Part shown: positions 9,675 through 20,069 of the stretch, piece after piece | Position numbering within the stretch: the stretch's first letter is position 1 | Layout: every line of letters begins with the position of its first letter | Source: Piscinibacter defluvii | Lineage (GTDB): Bacteria > Pseudomonadota > Gammaproteobacteria > Burkholderiales > Burkholderiaceae_C | DNA length: 64,000 nucleotides | NCBI RefSeq assembly: GCF_004011805.1 | Contig: NZ_RCHJ01000021.1 | Location: 1 to 64,000 of the forward strand | Direction of reading: 5' to 3' | Program-made: the position numbers and the translations under genes | The notes under the pieces: generated by a model | What the model was told of the DNA's origin: nothing | The model's input: only the letters and a program-made list of their open reading frames with translations | The model's database searches: none

Positions 9675-10280
9675 ATGAAGGTCATCGGCTTCTGCGGCTA
9701 CTCCGGGTCCGGCAAGACCACGCTGGTCGAGCAGCTGATCGCGCGGCTCAAGCTGGCCGGCCAGCGCGTGTCGGTGGTCAAGCATGCGCACCACGACTTC
9801 GACATCGACCACCCGGGCAAGGACTCGTACCGGCACCGCGACGCGGGCGCCTTCGAGGTGCTGATCGCGTCGGATCGCCGCCTGGCCAAGATCCGCGAGT
9901 ACGAGCTGCGCAGCGACCCGACGGTGCACCAGCTGGTCGCCGAGCTCTACGAATGCGATTGGGTGCTGGTCGAGGGCTTCAAGCATGCCGACGTGCTCAA
10001 GCTCGAGGTCTGGCGTGCGGACACCGGCAAACCGGTGCAGTATCCGTACGATCCGTACGTCGTCGCGTTGTGCACCGACAGCCCTGACCGTCTGCCGGAG
10101 CCGACCGGCCTGCCGCTGCTGGATCTGAACGATCCGGACGCGGTGACCCGCTTCCTGCTCGCGAGTGCCGACCGATATGAGTACCGTTCCCCCTACGACC
10201 TCGGCCGCGAGCCGGCCGCCGATGCTGAGCCTGGACGAGGCGCTGAGCCGCCTGCTCGGCGCGATCCGGCCGCTGGCTGA
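9675..10280 (+). CDS. mobB: Molybdopterin-guanine dinucleotide biosynthesis adapter MobB
   Basis: 201-aa P-loop GTP-binding protein that assists MGD cofactor formation. Walker A GYSGSGKTT is at residues 8-16; VVKHAHHDFDIDHPGKDSYRHRDAGA and WVLVEGFKHA are family motifs. The last ~35 residues, rich in Arg/Pro/Ala, extend past the usual end and overlap the moeA reading frame by 104 bases; that tail is probably unconstrained. It follows thrC directly (TGA then ATG). Confidence 0.93.
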   Translation: MKVIGFCGYSGSGKTTLVEQLIARLKLAGQRVSVVKHAHHDFDIDHPGKDSYRHRDAGAFEVLIASDRRLAKIREYELRSDPTVHQLVAELYECDWVLVEGFKHADVLKLEVWRADTGKPVQYPYDPYVVALCTDSPDRLPEPTGLPLLDLNDPDAVTRFLLASADRYEYRSPYDLGREPAADAEPGRGAEPPARRDPAAG

Positions 10281-11442
10281 GACCGAGCAGGTCGCCACCT
10301 TCGACGCGCTCGGCCGTGTGCTGGCCGAGGACGTGCCGTCGGTGCTCGACGTGCCGCCGCAGGACAACACCTCGATGGACGGCTACGCGCTGCGCTGCGC
10401 CGACGTGCCGGCCGCCGGCACGCTGCTGCGCGTGACGCAGCGCATCCCGGCCGGGCAGGTGGGCCGGGCGCTCGAGCCGGGCAGCGCCGCGCGCATCTTC
10501 ACCGGTGCGCAGATTCCGCCCGGCGCCGATGCGGTGGTGCCGCAGGAGCAGTGCGTGGCCGAGGGCGAGAACGTGCGCGTCGGCATCGTGCCCGTGCCCG
10601 GCCAGTGGATCCGTCGCCGCGGCGAGGACGTGCAGCGCGGCGCCGTGGTGCTGGCGGCCGGCCAGCGGCTCGGCCCGGCGGGCATGGGGCTGGCGGCCTC
10701 GGTCGGCGCGGCGCGCCTGCGCGTGGCGCGCCGGCCGCGCGTGGCGGTGTTCTCCACCGGCGACGAGCTCGTGATGCCGGGCGAGGTGCCGCCCGAGCAG
10801 ATGCGACCGGGCGCGATCTACAACTCCAACCGCTTCACGCTGCGCGGGCTGGTGCAGGCCCTCGGTGCCGAGTGCAACGACCTGGGCATCGTGCCGGACC
10901 GGCGCGAGGCCACCCGCGCCGCGCTGCGCGAGGCGGCGCTGGGCAACGACCTGATCGTCACCTCCGGCGGCGTCTCCGTCGGCGAGGAGGACCACCTGCG
11001 CCCCTCGGTGCAGGCCGAGGGCCACCTCGACCTGTGGCAGGTGGCCATCAAGCCCGGCAAGCCGCTCGCTTTCGGGGCGGTGCGCCGCCCGGACGGCTCG
11101 AGTGCCTGGTTCGTCGGCCTGCCGGGCAACCCGGTGTCGAGCCTGATCACCTTCGCGCTGGCGGTGCGGCCGCTGCTGCTCAAGCTGCAGGGGGCCACCG
11201 CGCTGGCCCCCGTGCCGCTGCGCCTGCGCGCCGATTTCGACTGGCCCGGGCCCGACAAGCGGCGCGAGTTCCTGCGCGTGAGGCGCAATGCCGAGGGAGG
11301 ACTGGACCTGTTCCTGAACCAGAGCTCGGGCGTGCTCACCTCCACGGTCTGGGGCGACGGCGTGGTCGACAATCCGCCCAACCAGGTGATCCGGCGCGGC
11401 GACCTCGTGGCCTACCTCGCCTTCTCGGAACTGCTGGCATGA
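10177..11442 (+). CDS. moeA: Molybdopterin molybdenumtransferase
   Basis: 421-aa enzyme that inserts molybdate into adenylylated molybdopterin. Motifs: DVPPQDNTSMDGYAL, RIFTGAQIPPGADAVVPQE, FSTGDEL, IVTSGGVSVGEEDH, and KPGKPLAFG with GLPGNPVSSL. ATG 10177 lies inside mobB; a later ATG at 10222 (MLSLDEALSRLL) would shorten the overlap and also fits the family. It overlaps moaD by ATGA. Confidence 0.93.
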   Translation: MSTVPPTTSAASRPPMLSLDEALSRLLGAIRPLAETEQVATFDALGRVLAEDVPSVLDVPPQDNTSMDGYALRCADVPAAGTLLRVTQRIPAGQVGRALEPGSAARIFTGAQIPPGADAVVPQEQCVAEGENVRVGIVPVPGQWIRRRGEDVQRGAVVLAAGQRLGPAGMGLAASVGAARLRVARRPRVAVFSTGDELVMPGEVPPEQMRPGAIYNSNRFTLRGLVQALGAECNDLGIVPDRREATRAALREAALGNDLIVTSGGVSVGEEDHLRPSVQAEGHLDLWQVAIKPGKPLAFGAVRRPDGSSAWFVGLPGNPVSSLITFALAVRPLLLKLQGATALAPVPLRLRADFDWPGPDKRREFLRVRRNAEGGLDLFLNQSSGVLTSTVWGDGVVDNPPNQVIRRGDLVAYLAFSELLA

Positions 11443-11690
11443 AGATCCAGGTGCGCTACTTCGCCTCCCTCCGCGAGGCGCTCGGCCCGGGCGAGATGAT
11501 CGAGTTGCCCGCTGGCAGCACCGTCGGCGTGGCCCGCGATGCGCTGATCGGGCGCGGCGGCGCGCATGCGGCGGCGCTGGCGCGCGGCAGGGCCGTGCGC
11601 AGCGCGCTGAACCAGGCGCTGTGCGACGAATCGGCCGCGCTGGCCGATGGCGCCGAACTCGCCTTCTTCCCGCCGGTGACGGGAGGCTGA
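11439..11690 (+). CDS. moaD: Molybdopterin synthase sulfur carrier subunit
   Basis: 83-aa ubiquitin-fold protein ending in the essential Gly-Gly (FFPPVTGG), which carries the thiocarboxylate sulfur to MoaE. It starts MKIQVRYFASLREALG. Its ATG overlaps the moeA stop and moaE follows two bases after its own stop. Confidence 0.93.
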   Translation: MKIQVRYFASLREALGPGEMIELPAGSTVGVARDALIGRGGAHAAALARGRAVRSALNQALCDESAALADGAELAFFPPVTGG

Positions 11691-11692
11691 GC

Positions 11693-12175
11693 ATGGGCGC
11701 CCCGCGGGTGACCATCCAGACCGCCGACTTCGACCTCGGCGTCGAGGTGGCGGCGCTGCGCGCGCACGACCCCGGCGTGGGGGCCGTGGCCAGCTTCGTC
11801 GGCACGGTGCGCGACCGCAACGACGGCAGCGGCGTCAGCGCGATGGAACTGGAGCACTATCCCGGCATGACCGAGAAGTCCATCGAGGCGATGATCGACG
11901 AGGCCTTCCGGCGCTTCGACATCCGCGCCGCGCGGGTGATCCACCGGGTCGGGCCGCTCAAGCCGCTCGACCAGATCGTGCTCGTGGCCGTGACCTCTGC
12001 GCACCGCGGCGCGGCGTTCCAGGCCTGCGAGTTCCTGATGGACTACCTGAAGACCCAGGCGCCGTTCTGGAAGAAGGAGACCACGCCCGAGGGCGCACAC
12101 TGGGTCGATGCCCGCGTGGCCGACGACGCCGCGCTGGCGCGCTGGGGCATCGAGGCGGGCAACGCGGCGCCATGA
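11693..12175 (+). CDS. moaE: Molybdopterin synthase catalytic subunit
   Basis: 160 aa; partner of MoaD in converting cyclic pyranopterin monophosphate to molybdopterin. Typical motifs are ASFVGTVRDRNDG, MELEHYPGMTEKSI, HRVGPLKPLDQIV and the active-site lysine region FWKKETTPEGAHWVDA. Its stop overlaps the crcB start as ATGA. Confidence 0.95.
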   Translation: MGAPRVTIQTADFDLGVEVAALRAHDPGVGAVASFVGTVRDRNDGSGVSAMELEHYPGMTEKSIEAMIDEAFRRFDIRAARVIHRVGPLKPLDQIVLVAVTSAHRGAAFQACEFLMDYLKTQAPFWKKETTPEGAHWVDARVADDAALARWGIEAGNAAP

Positions 12176-12561
12176 ACTCGGCCGCGCTCGGCTGGCAGGT
12201 GGCCGCGGTGGCGGCCGGGTCGGCCGTCGGCGCGCTGGCGCGCTGGGGCGCCGGGCTGTGGCTGAACGCCCGCTGGGGCGGCTTCCCGCTCGGGACGCTG
12301 GCCGTGAACGCCGTCGGCGGCCTGCTGATCGGCATGGCGCTGGCCTGGTTCGAGCGCAGCCCGAACGAGATGCTGCGCCTGCTGCTGGTCACCGGTTTCC
12401 TCGGCGGGCTGACCACCTTCTCGGCCTTCTCGGCCGAGTCGCTGCTGATGCTGCAGCGCGGCCAGTTCGGCCTGGCTGCGGGCCACACGCTGGCCCATGT
12501 GCTGGGGGCGCTGGCCTGCGCGGCGCTGGGATTCGTGGCGCTCGACCGGCTGCTCGGTTGA
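12172..12561 (+). CDS. crcB: Fluoride channel Fluc/CrcB
   Basis: 129-aa inner-membrane protein with four hydrophobic helices that exports fluoride as a dimer. Markers: GALARWG, FPLGTLAVNAVGGLLIG and GFLGGLTTFSAFSAE (the TTFS motif). It overlaps moaE by four bases, so it is read with the cofactor genes; no fluoride riboswitch is seen before it. Confidence 0.93.
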   Translation: MNSAALGWQVAAVAAGSAVGALARWGAGLWLNARWGGFPLGTLAVNAVGGLLIGMALAWFERSPNEMLRLLLVTGFLGGLTTFSAFSAESLLMLQRGQFGLAAGHTLAHVLGALACAALGFVALDRLLG

Positions 12562-12588
12562 TCTGAATCACCCCCGGCCACGGTGCGG

Positions 12589-12617
12589 CTTGAAATGCCG
12601 GCCGGGCCGCCTCAAAT
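12589..12617 (+). promoter_or_regulatory. Sigma-32 heat-shock promoter for clpB
   Basis: CTTGAAA (12589-12595), 14-base spacer, CCTCAAAT (12610-12617). This fits the heat-shock consensus CTTGAAA-N11-16-CCCCATnT with two departures in the -10 half. The start would fall just before the GGAGG of clpB. Confidence 0.7.
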
Positions 12618-12639
12618 CCGACGCAATCGGAGGTTATCC

Positions 12640-15231
<2,592 letters not shown>

Positions 15232-15255
15232 GCACCCGCGGAAGCCGGCGGCGGT

Positions 15256-16590
15256 TCAGGCGGCCGTCGGCTCGTCGAAGATCGCGTCCATGCGCTGGAC
15301 CTGCAGCCGCGCCAGCGTCAGGTTGGCGTGGCTCTTGTCCAGCACCGCGTGCAGCGCCAGCCCCGGGTGCTTGGGCACGGCGCGCAGCAGCAGGTGGTGC
15401 GCGCCCAGCGTGATCGCCGCGTCGGGCAGGGCATGGCCCAGGCCGAGCTGCCGGCAGGTCGCGCTGATCGACGCGAGCAGTTCGGTGCCGGCGGCCGCCA
15501 GGTCGGCCGGCCCGGGGCTCGCGCCGGCATGGGCCACCGGCCGGCCGCTCGACAGCTCGAGCACGCAGACGCTCACCATGCCGGTCAGCTCGCCGAGCTG
15601 GTGCACGTAGCGGTCGAGCAGGCCCGAGGCCGTGGCACGCGCCTGGGCCTGTGCCTTGGTGGTGGGCACCTCCGGCATCGGCCGCATCTCCAGCGGCATC
15701 GGCATGGTCGGCGCCATGGCCCGTTCGGGCATCGGCGGCGGGGCGCCGCGTACCGGCATGACCGGCTCTTCCGAGATGCGCGGGAAGCGGCTGCCCGCCG
15801 CCGGCGCGCTCGGGGCCCGGGCCGGCGCAGGGGACTGCTCGCGGATGCGCGCCCAGGTGCCGTTGATGAAGCTCCAGGCGTCGGCCGGGCGTGTCACCAG
15901 CGGGGTGGTGCGCACCTCGACGCGGGTGTCGCGGCCCAGTTCGGCGCCCTGGCTGGACACCGCCGCCGCGCCGGCCAGCGGCAGCAGCAGCAGGTGACGG
16001 TTGTGCCAGGTGCCGCCCAGCATGTCGTCGCGCAGCGGCTTGAAGGCCGCCTCCAGCGCATGCACGGGCAGGTCGCCCACCATCACCACGCCGAGGCGGC
16101 TGAAGGCGAGCAGGGTGCGCGCCAGGCCATGGCGCGACACGGTGTCGGCGTCCGCCTCGGTCGAGTACATGCGCAGCGCCGAGCCGTCGGCGGTCGGCAG
16201 CTCGACGTATTCCAGCGTCGCCAGCGGGGTGCCGTAGCCCTGGCGGCGGATGAACAACCGCTGCACCGAGCGCTTGCTCGCCGCCGCGATGCCGGCCAGC
16301 AGCTTGCGCGACGAGGTGGTGCCGATGTCGTGGACCGCGATGAACTCGGGGTTCAGGTGCTCGAACTGCTGCTGCAGGGCCTCCGGCGGGGCGCAGGAGA
16401 CGAACAGTTCGCGTTCGTTGTTGCCGACCTGGCGGCCGATGTCGCGCGGGCCGAGGGACTCGAGTTCCTCCGGCCGCATGATCTGCGTGGCCAGCGCGGT
16501 CTGGGCCCGCGTGGCCTGCCACGCCTCCGGCGTGTCCTGGCTGCCGGCCTCGTTGCCGATCCACGGGCTGCCGGGGGGGCTGCTGCTCAT
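15256..16590 (-). CDS. Unknown protein with C-terminal roadblock/LC7-like domain
   Basis: 444 aa with no recognised name. The N-terminal ~250 residues look globular (SRKLLAGIAAASKRSVQRLFIRRQGYGTPLATLEYVELP) and are not identified. Residues ~255-325 form a Pro/Met-rich linker. The last ~115 residues (LDRYVHQLGELTGMVSVCVLELSSGRPVAHAG... LHAVLDKSHANLTLARLQV) have the alpha-beta pattern of roadblock/LC7 regulators, which often act on small GTPases. No signal peptide. ATG 16590 follows a GGGAG. It converges with clpB. The roadblock call is a family-level guess. Confidence 0.6.
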   Translation of the reverse strand: MSSSPPGSPWIGNEAGSQDTPEAWQATRAQTALATQIMRPEELESLGPRDIGRQVGNNERELFVSCAPPEALQQQFEHLNPEFIAVHDIGTTSSRKLLAGIAAASKRSVQRLFIRRQGYGTPLATLEYVELPTADGSALRMYSTEADADTVSRHGLARTLLAFSRLGVVMVGDLPVHALEAAFKPLRDDMLGGTWHNRHLLLLPLAGAAAVSSQGAELGRDTRVEVRTTPLVTRPADAWSFINGTWARIREQSPAPARAPSAPAAGSRFPRISEEPVMPVRGAPPPMPERAMAPTMPMPLEMRPMPEVPTTKAQAQARATASGLLDRYVHQLGELTGMVSVCVLELSSGRPVAHAGASPGPADLAAAGTELLASISATCRQLGLGHALPDAAITLGAHHLLLRAVPKHPGLALHAVLDKSHANLTLARLQVQRMDAIFDEPTAA

Positions 16591-16734
16591 CGTGGTCTCC
16601 CTCTCCAAACCTGCGCCCAGCCCAGTGTAAGCGGCTGGCGCCGCCCCGATCGTCGCCGGCGCGCCGCATTTGACGTGCATTTCCCCGTTTCGGCCCCGGC
16701 GCCGTTGCACCCTGGCCCCGCAGTGGTGCGTCGA

Positions 16735-16740
16735 TAGAAT
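16735..16740 (+). promoter_or_regulatory. Candidate -10 element for nadB
   Basis: TAGAAT 26 bases before the nadB ATG. No convincing -35 hexamer at 16-18 bases. Confidence 0.3.
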
Positions 16741-16766
16741 GCCCCGTTCCGCTGCCCGATCCTTCC

Positions 16767-18401
16767 ATGAACCGACCTGCCGACACCTCCTCCCAGCCCG
16801 TGGTGATCGTCGGCGCCGGGCTGGCCGGGCTGACCGTTGCGCTGCACCTGGCAAAGACCCTGCCGGTGGTGGTGCTGGCCAAGCGGCAGCTCGACGAGGG
16901 CGCGACGGCCTGGGCCCAGGGGGGCATCGTCGGCGTGCTGGGCAGCGACGACAGCATCGAATCGCATGTGCGCGACACCCAGGAGGCCGGCGCCGGGCTG
17001 GTCGACGAGGACACCGCACGCTACATCGCGCGCCACAGCGCCGAGGCGGTGGCCTGGTTGGTGGAGCGCGGCGTGCCGTTCTCGGCCGACCCGGAAGGCC
17101 CGCTCGGCCTGCACCTGACGCGCGAGGGCGGCCACGCGGTGCGTCGCATCGCCCATGCCGCGGATGCGACGGGCAAGGCCATCCACGACGTGCTGCTCGC
17201 CGAGGTGAAGCGCCACCCGAACATCACGCTGCGCGAGCGCTGGATGGCGCTGGACCTGATCACCTCGCGCCACCTGCGGCGCGAGGAGTCGCCGCGCTGC
17301 TACGGCATCTACGCGCTGGACATCGACCGCCAGCGGGTCGAGACGCTGCCCGCGCGCGCGGTGGTGCTGGCCACCGGCGGCGCCGGCAAGGTGTACCGCT
17401 ACACGACGAACCCGGACACCTCCACCGGCGACGGCATCGCGATGGCCTGGCGGGCCGGCTGCCGGGTGGCGAACATGGAGTTCGTGCAGTTCCACCCGAC
17501 CTGCCTGTACCACCCGCAGGAGCGCAACTTCCTGATCACCGAGGCGCTGCGCGGCGAGGGCGGCCAGCTCAAGCTGCCCGACGGCACTCGCTTCATGCCG
17601 AACCACGACGCGCGCGGCGAACTCGCGCCGCGCGACATCGTGGCCCGGGCGATCGACTTCGAGATGAAGAAGCATGGCCTGGACTACGTGCTGCTGGACG
17701 CGACCCAGCTCGGCGCCGCGTTCCTGAAGGAGCATTTCCCGACCATCCACTCGCGCTGCCTGCAACTCGGCATCGACATCACGAGCCAGCCCATCCCGGT
17801 GGTGCCGGCCGCGCACTACACCTGCGGCGGCGTGGTCACCGACCTGAGCGGGCGCAGCGACCTGCCGGGCCTGTATGCCGTCGGCGAGACCACCTACACC
17901 GGCCTGCACGGCGCCAACCGGCTGGCCAGCAACTCGCTGCTCGAGTGCGTGGTGCTCGGGCGCAGCTGCGCCGACGACATCCTCTCGCATCCCGCCGCCG
18001 ACGAGCCCGGGCTGCCGCCCTGGGACGAAAGCCAGGTCGAGAACGCCGACGAGCAGGTCGTCATCGCGCACAACTGGGACGAGCTGCGCCTGCTGATGTG
18101 GAACTACGTCGGCATCGTGCGCACCACCAAGCGGCTGGAGCGGGCGCTGCACCGCATCAAGCTGCTGAAGACCGAGATCGACGACTACTACGCCAACTTC
18201 CGAGTCAACCGCGACCTGCTCGAGCTGCGCAATCTGGTCGACTGCGCCGAGCTCATCGTGCGCTCGGCGCTGATGCGGCAGGAGAGCCGTGGCCTGCACT
18301 ACAGCCGCGACTTCCCGAACACGCTGCCCGTGAGCTTTCCCACGGTGCTGGTGCGGCGCGCCCGCAGCCGCAAGGACAAGGTCTACGGCCTGTCGGGCTG
18401 A
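16767..18401 (+). CDS. nadB: L-aspartate oxidase
   Basis: 544-aa FAD enzyme that oxidises aspartate to iminoaspartate, the first step of de novo NAD synthesis. FAD-binding GAGLAGL (14-20), [25 protein letters not shown]-type substrate region ([15 protein letters not shown]), HPTCLYHP, and the C-terminal [15 protein letters not shown]. The succinate-dehydrogenase-like C-terminal helical domain is complete. nadA and nadC are not adjacent. It is followed by the ribosomal operon, whose promoter lies at its 3' end. Confidence 0.95.
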   Translation: MNRPADTSSQPVVIVGAGLAGLTVALHLAKTLPVVVLAKRQLDEGATAWAQGGIVGVLGSDDSIESHVRDTQEAGAGLVDEDTARYIARHSAEAVAWLVERGVPFSADPEGPLGLHLTREGGHAVRRIAHAADATGKAIHDVLLAEVKRHPNITLRERWMALDLITSRHLRREESPRCYGIYALDIDRQRVETLPARAVVLATGGAGKVYRYTTNPDTSTGDGIAMAWRAGCRVANMEFVQFHPTCLYHPQERNFLITEALRGEGGQLKLPDGTRFMPNHDARGELAPRDIVARAIDFEMKKHGLDYVLLDATQLGAAFLKEHFPTIHSRCLQLGIDITSQPIPVVPAAHYTCGGVVTDLSGRSDLPGLYAVGETTYTGLHGANRLASNSLLECVVLGRSCADDILSHPAADEPGLPPWDESQVENADEQVVIAHNWDELRLLMWNYVGIVRTTKRLERALHRIKLLKTEIDDYYANFRVNRDLLELRNLVDCAELIVRSALMRQESRGLHYSRDFPNTLPVSFPTVLVRRARSRKDKVYGLSG

Positions 18402-18408
18402 ACCGGGG

Positions 18409-18414
18409 TATACT
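18409..18414 (+). promoter_or_regulatory. Candidate -10 element of rpsF operon
   Basis: TATACT eight bases after the nadB stop, giving a leader of about 85 nt before rpsF. No clear -35 is visible. Confidence 0.4.
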
Positions 18415-18466
18415 CGCAGGCTTTTCCTGCCACACCTACCTTGCCACACCTGCGAAACGACGCTGC

Positions 18467-18491
18467 GGGGTGGCTTCCAAACCCCTTGGAA
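18467..18491 (+). promoter_or_regulatory. Two mutually exclusive hairpins in the rpsF leader
   Basis: GGGGT (18467-18471) can pair with ACCCC (18481-18485), or TTCCAA (18475-18480) can pair with TTGGAA (18486-18491) with ACCCC as its loop. The two pairings interleave and sit seven bases before the GAAGGAG of rpsF. Leaders of rpsF operons in other bacteria bind S6:S18; whether this is that element is inference. Confidence 0.45.
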
Positions 18492-18506
18492 ACCCGAAGG
18501 AGAACC

Positions 18507-18869
18507 ATGCGTCACTACGAAATCGTCATGCTGATCCATCCGGATCAGAGCGAGCAGGTTCCAGCCATGCTGGAGCGCTACAAGGGCATCGTCACCGCCG
18601 GCGGCGGCAAGGTGCACCGGGTGGAGGACTGGGGCCGGCGCCAGCTGGCCTACATGATCCAGAAGCTCGCCAAGGCGCACTACCTGTGCATCAACATCGA
18701 GTGCGGCAAGGCCGTCCTCGACGAGCTGGAGACCGCCTTCCGCTTCAACGACGCGGTGCTGCGCCACCTGACCGTCGTGAAGGCGCAGGCCGAGACCACG
18801 CCCTCGGTGATGATGAAGATGGTCGAGAAGGAAGAAGCCCGTAAGGCGCCGCAGGAGTCGGCGGCCTGA
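18507..18869 (+). CDS. rpsF: 30S ribosomal protein S6
   Basis: 120-aa small-subunit protein that pairs with S18 on the platform. Begins [17 protein letters not shown], with [18 protein letters not shown] in the middle. Strong GAAGGAG ribosome site before ATG. First gene of rpsF-priB-rpsR-rplI; its stop overlaps the priB start. Confidence 0.97.
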   Translation: MRHYEIVMLIHPDQSEQVPAMLERYKGIVTAGGGKVHRVEDWGRRQLAYMIQKLAKAHYLCINIECGKAVLDELETAFRFNDAVLRHLTVVKAQAETTPSVMMKMVEKEEARKAPQESAA

Positions 18870-19150
18870 ACCGGCTGCTGCTGACGGCCACGCTGGTCGA
18901 ACGCGCCGCACTGCGCTTCACCCCCGCCGGACTGCCCGCCCTCGATCTCGTGCTCCGGCACGAATCCCAGGTGACGCAGGACGGACAGCCCCGCAAGGTG
19001 TCCCTGGACATCAAGGCAAGGGCGATCGGAGCGGAGATCACGCAGCGGCTCGCCGGCCTGGACCTCGGAAGCGAACACGGTTTCTCCGGCTTCCTCGGTT
19101 CGCAGCGCAACGGCCGCGGCATCGTCTTCCACGTCACCGAACTCGATTGA
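18866..19150 (+). CDS. priB: Primosomal replication protein N (PriB), CTG start
   Basis: 94-aa OB-fold single-strand DNA-binding protein used in replication restart, in its standard place between rpsF and rpsR. The frame reads [33 protein letters not shown] and ends [12 protein letters not shown]. The only start matching the family N-terminus is CTG 18866, overlapping the rpsF stop as CTGA, with AGGAG 8 bases upstream. The frame is closed by TAA at 18842, with no ATG, GTG or TTG in between. The first conventional start is GTG 18950, which would remove the first beta strand. Confidence 0.88.
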   Translation: MNRLLLTATLVERAALRFTPAGLPALDLVLRHESQVTQDGQPRKVSLDIKARAIGAEITQRLAGLDLGSEHGFSGFLGSQRNGRGIVFHVTELD

Positions 19151-19174
19151 ACAGATTTCTGAAAGAGGTACACC

Positions 19175-19465
19175 ATGCCCCCGCCCCGTGGTAAAGGCCG
19201 TTTCGGCAAGGATCGCAAGCCCAAGCGCAACCAGCAGTCGCTGCTCTTCCGTCGCAAGCGGTTCTGCCGCTTCACCGTCACCGGCGTGAAGGAGATCGAC
19301 TACAAGGACATCGACACGCTGCGCGACTTCATCAGCGAGAACGGCAAGATCACGCCCGCCCGCCTGACCGGCACGCGCGCGTTCTTCCAGCGCCAGCTGA
19401 CCACCTGCATCAAGCGCGCGCGCTTCCTGGCCCTGCTGCCCTACAGCGACCAGCACAAGGTCTAA
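19175..19465 (+). CDS. rpsR: 30S ribosomal protein S18
   Basis: 96 aa; partner of S6 on the small subunit. Core [38 protein letters not shown] and basic end [21 protein letters not shown] ribosome site. Third gene of the operon. Confidence 0.97.
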   Translation: MPPPRGKGRFGKDRKPKRNQQSLLFRRKRFCRFTVTGVKEIDYKDIDTLRDFISENGKITPARLTGTRAFFQRQLTTCIKRARFLALLPYSDQHKV

Positions 19466-19477
19466 GGAGCCGACACC

Positions 19478-19930
19478 ATGCAAGTGATCCTGCTCGAGAA
19501 GGTGCACAACCTCGGCAACCTCGGCGACGTCGTCAAGGTCAAGGACGGTTATGCCCGCAACTTCCTGATCCCGACCAAGGCCGCGCGCCGTGCGACCGAG
19601 GCCGCGATCAAGGAATTCGAAGCCAAGCGCGCCGAACTGGAGAAGGCGGCCGCCGACAAGCTGGCCGCCGCGCAGGCCCTGGGCGAGAAGCTCAACGGCC
19701 GCACCGTGCACATCACGCAGAAGGCCGGCGTGGACGGTCGCCTGTTCGGCTCGGTGACCAACTTCGACATCGCCGAGGCGCTGAACCGCATCGACTTCAA
19801 GGTGCAGAAGTCGCAGGTGCGCCTGCCCAACGGCCCGCTGAAGCATGTCGGCGAGCACACGGTCGGCGTGGTGCCGCACAGCGACGTGGTGGTCGAGGTC
19901 AAGGTGGTGGTGGTCGGCGAGACCGACTGA
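19478..19930 (+). CDS. rplI: 50S ribosomal protein L9
   Basis: 150 aa; binds 23S rRNA with its N-domain ([32 protein letters not shown]) joined by a long helix to the C-domain ([14 protein letters not shown]...). Last gene of the operon, followed by a clear terminator. Confidence 0.97.
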   Translation: MQVILLEKVHNLGNLGDVVKVKDGYARNFLIPTKAARRATEAAIKEFEAKRAELEKAAADKLAAAQALGEKLNGRTVHITQKAGVDGRLFGSVTNFDIAEALNRIDFKVQKSQVRLPNGPLKHVGEHTVGVVPHSDVVVEVKVVVVGETD

Positions 19931-19954
19931 CGCCGTCGACCGCAACGCGCGAAC

Positions 19955-19985
19955 GGGGCCGGCCATGCCGGCCCCTTCTCTTTTC
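19955..19985 (+). terminator. Intrinsic terminator of the rpsF-rplI operon
   Basis: A 9-bp stem GGGGCCGGC / GCCGGCCCC with loop CAT (19955-19975), then TTCTCTTTTC. It ends the ribosomal operon before the dnaB promoter. Confidence 0.8.
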
Positions 19986-20057
19986 GGGGCACGGTTTTCA
20001 ACAGATGACCCCCGAATTTCCACAGGCTTGCGCACAGGCGATCCGCTCCGTGCGCCC

Positions 20058-20063
20058 TATGAT
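20058..20063 (+). promoter_or_regulatory. -10 element for leaderless dnaB
   Basis: TATGAT, six bases, then ATG 20070; no ribosome-binding site. Transcription is predicted to start at the A of ATG. Confidence 0.45.
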
Positions 20064-20069
20064 GTCCTG

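Noticed and set aside
12100-12171. A fluoride riboswitch before crcB
   Set aside because: crcB overlaps moaE by four bases and no riboswitch-like conserved core is visible.
18467-18491. An H-type pseudoknot in the rpsF leader
   Set aside because: The loop that must cross the 5-bp stem would have zero bases; the two pairings are better read as alternatives.
18950-18952. GTG 18950 as the priB start
   Set aside because: It would remove 28 conserved N-terminal residues and leave no ribosome site; CTG 18866 fits the family and spacing.
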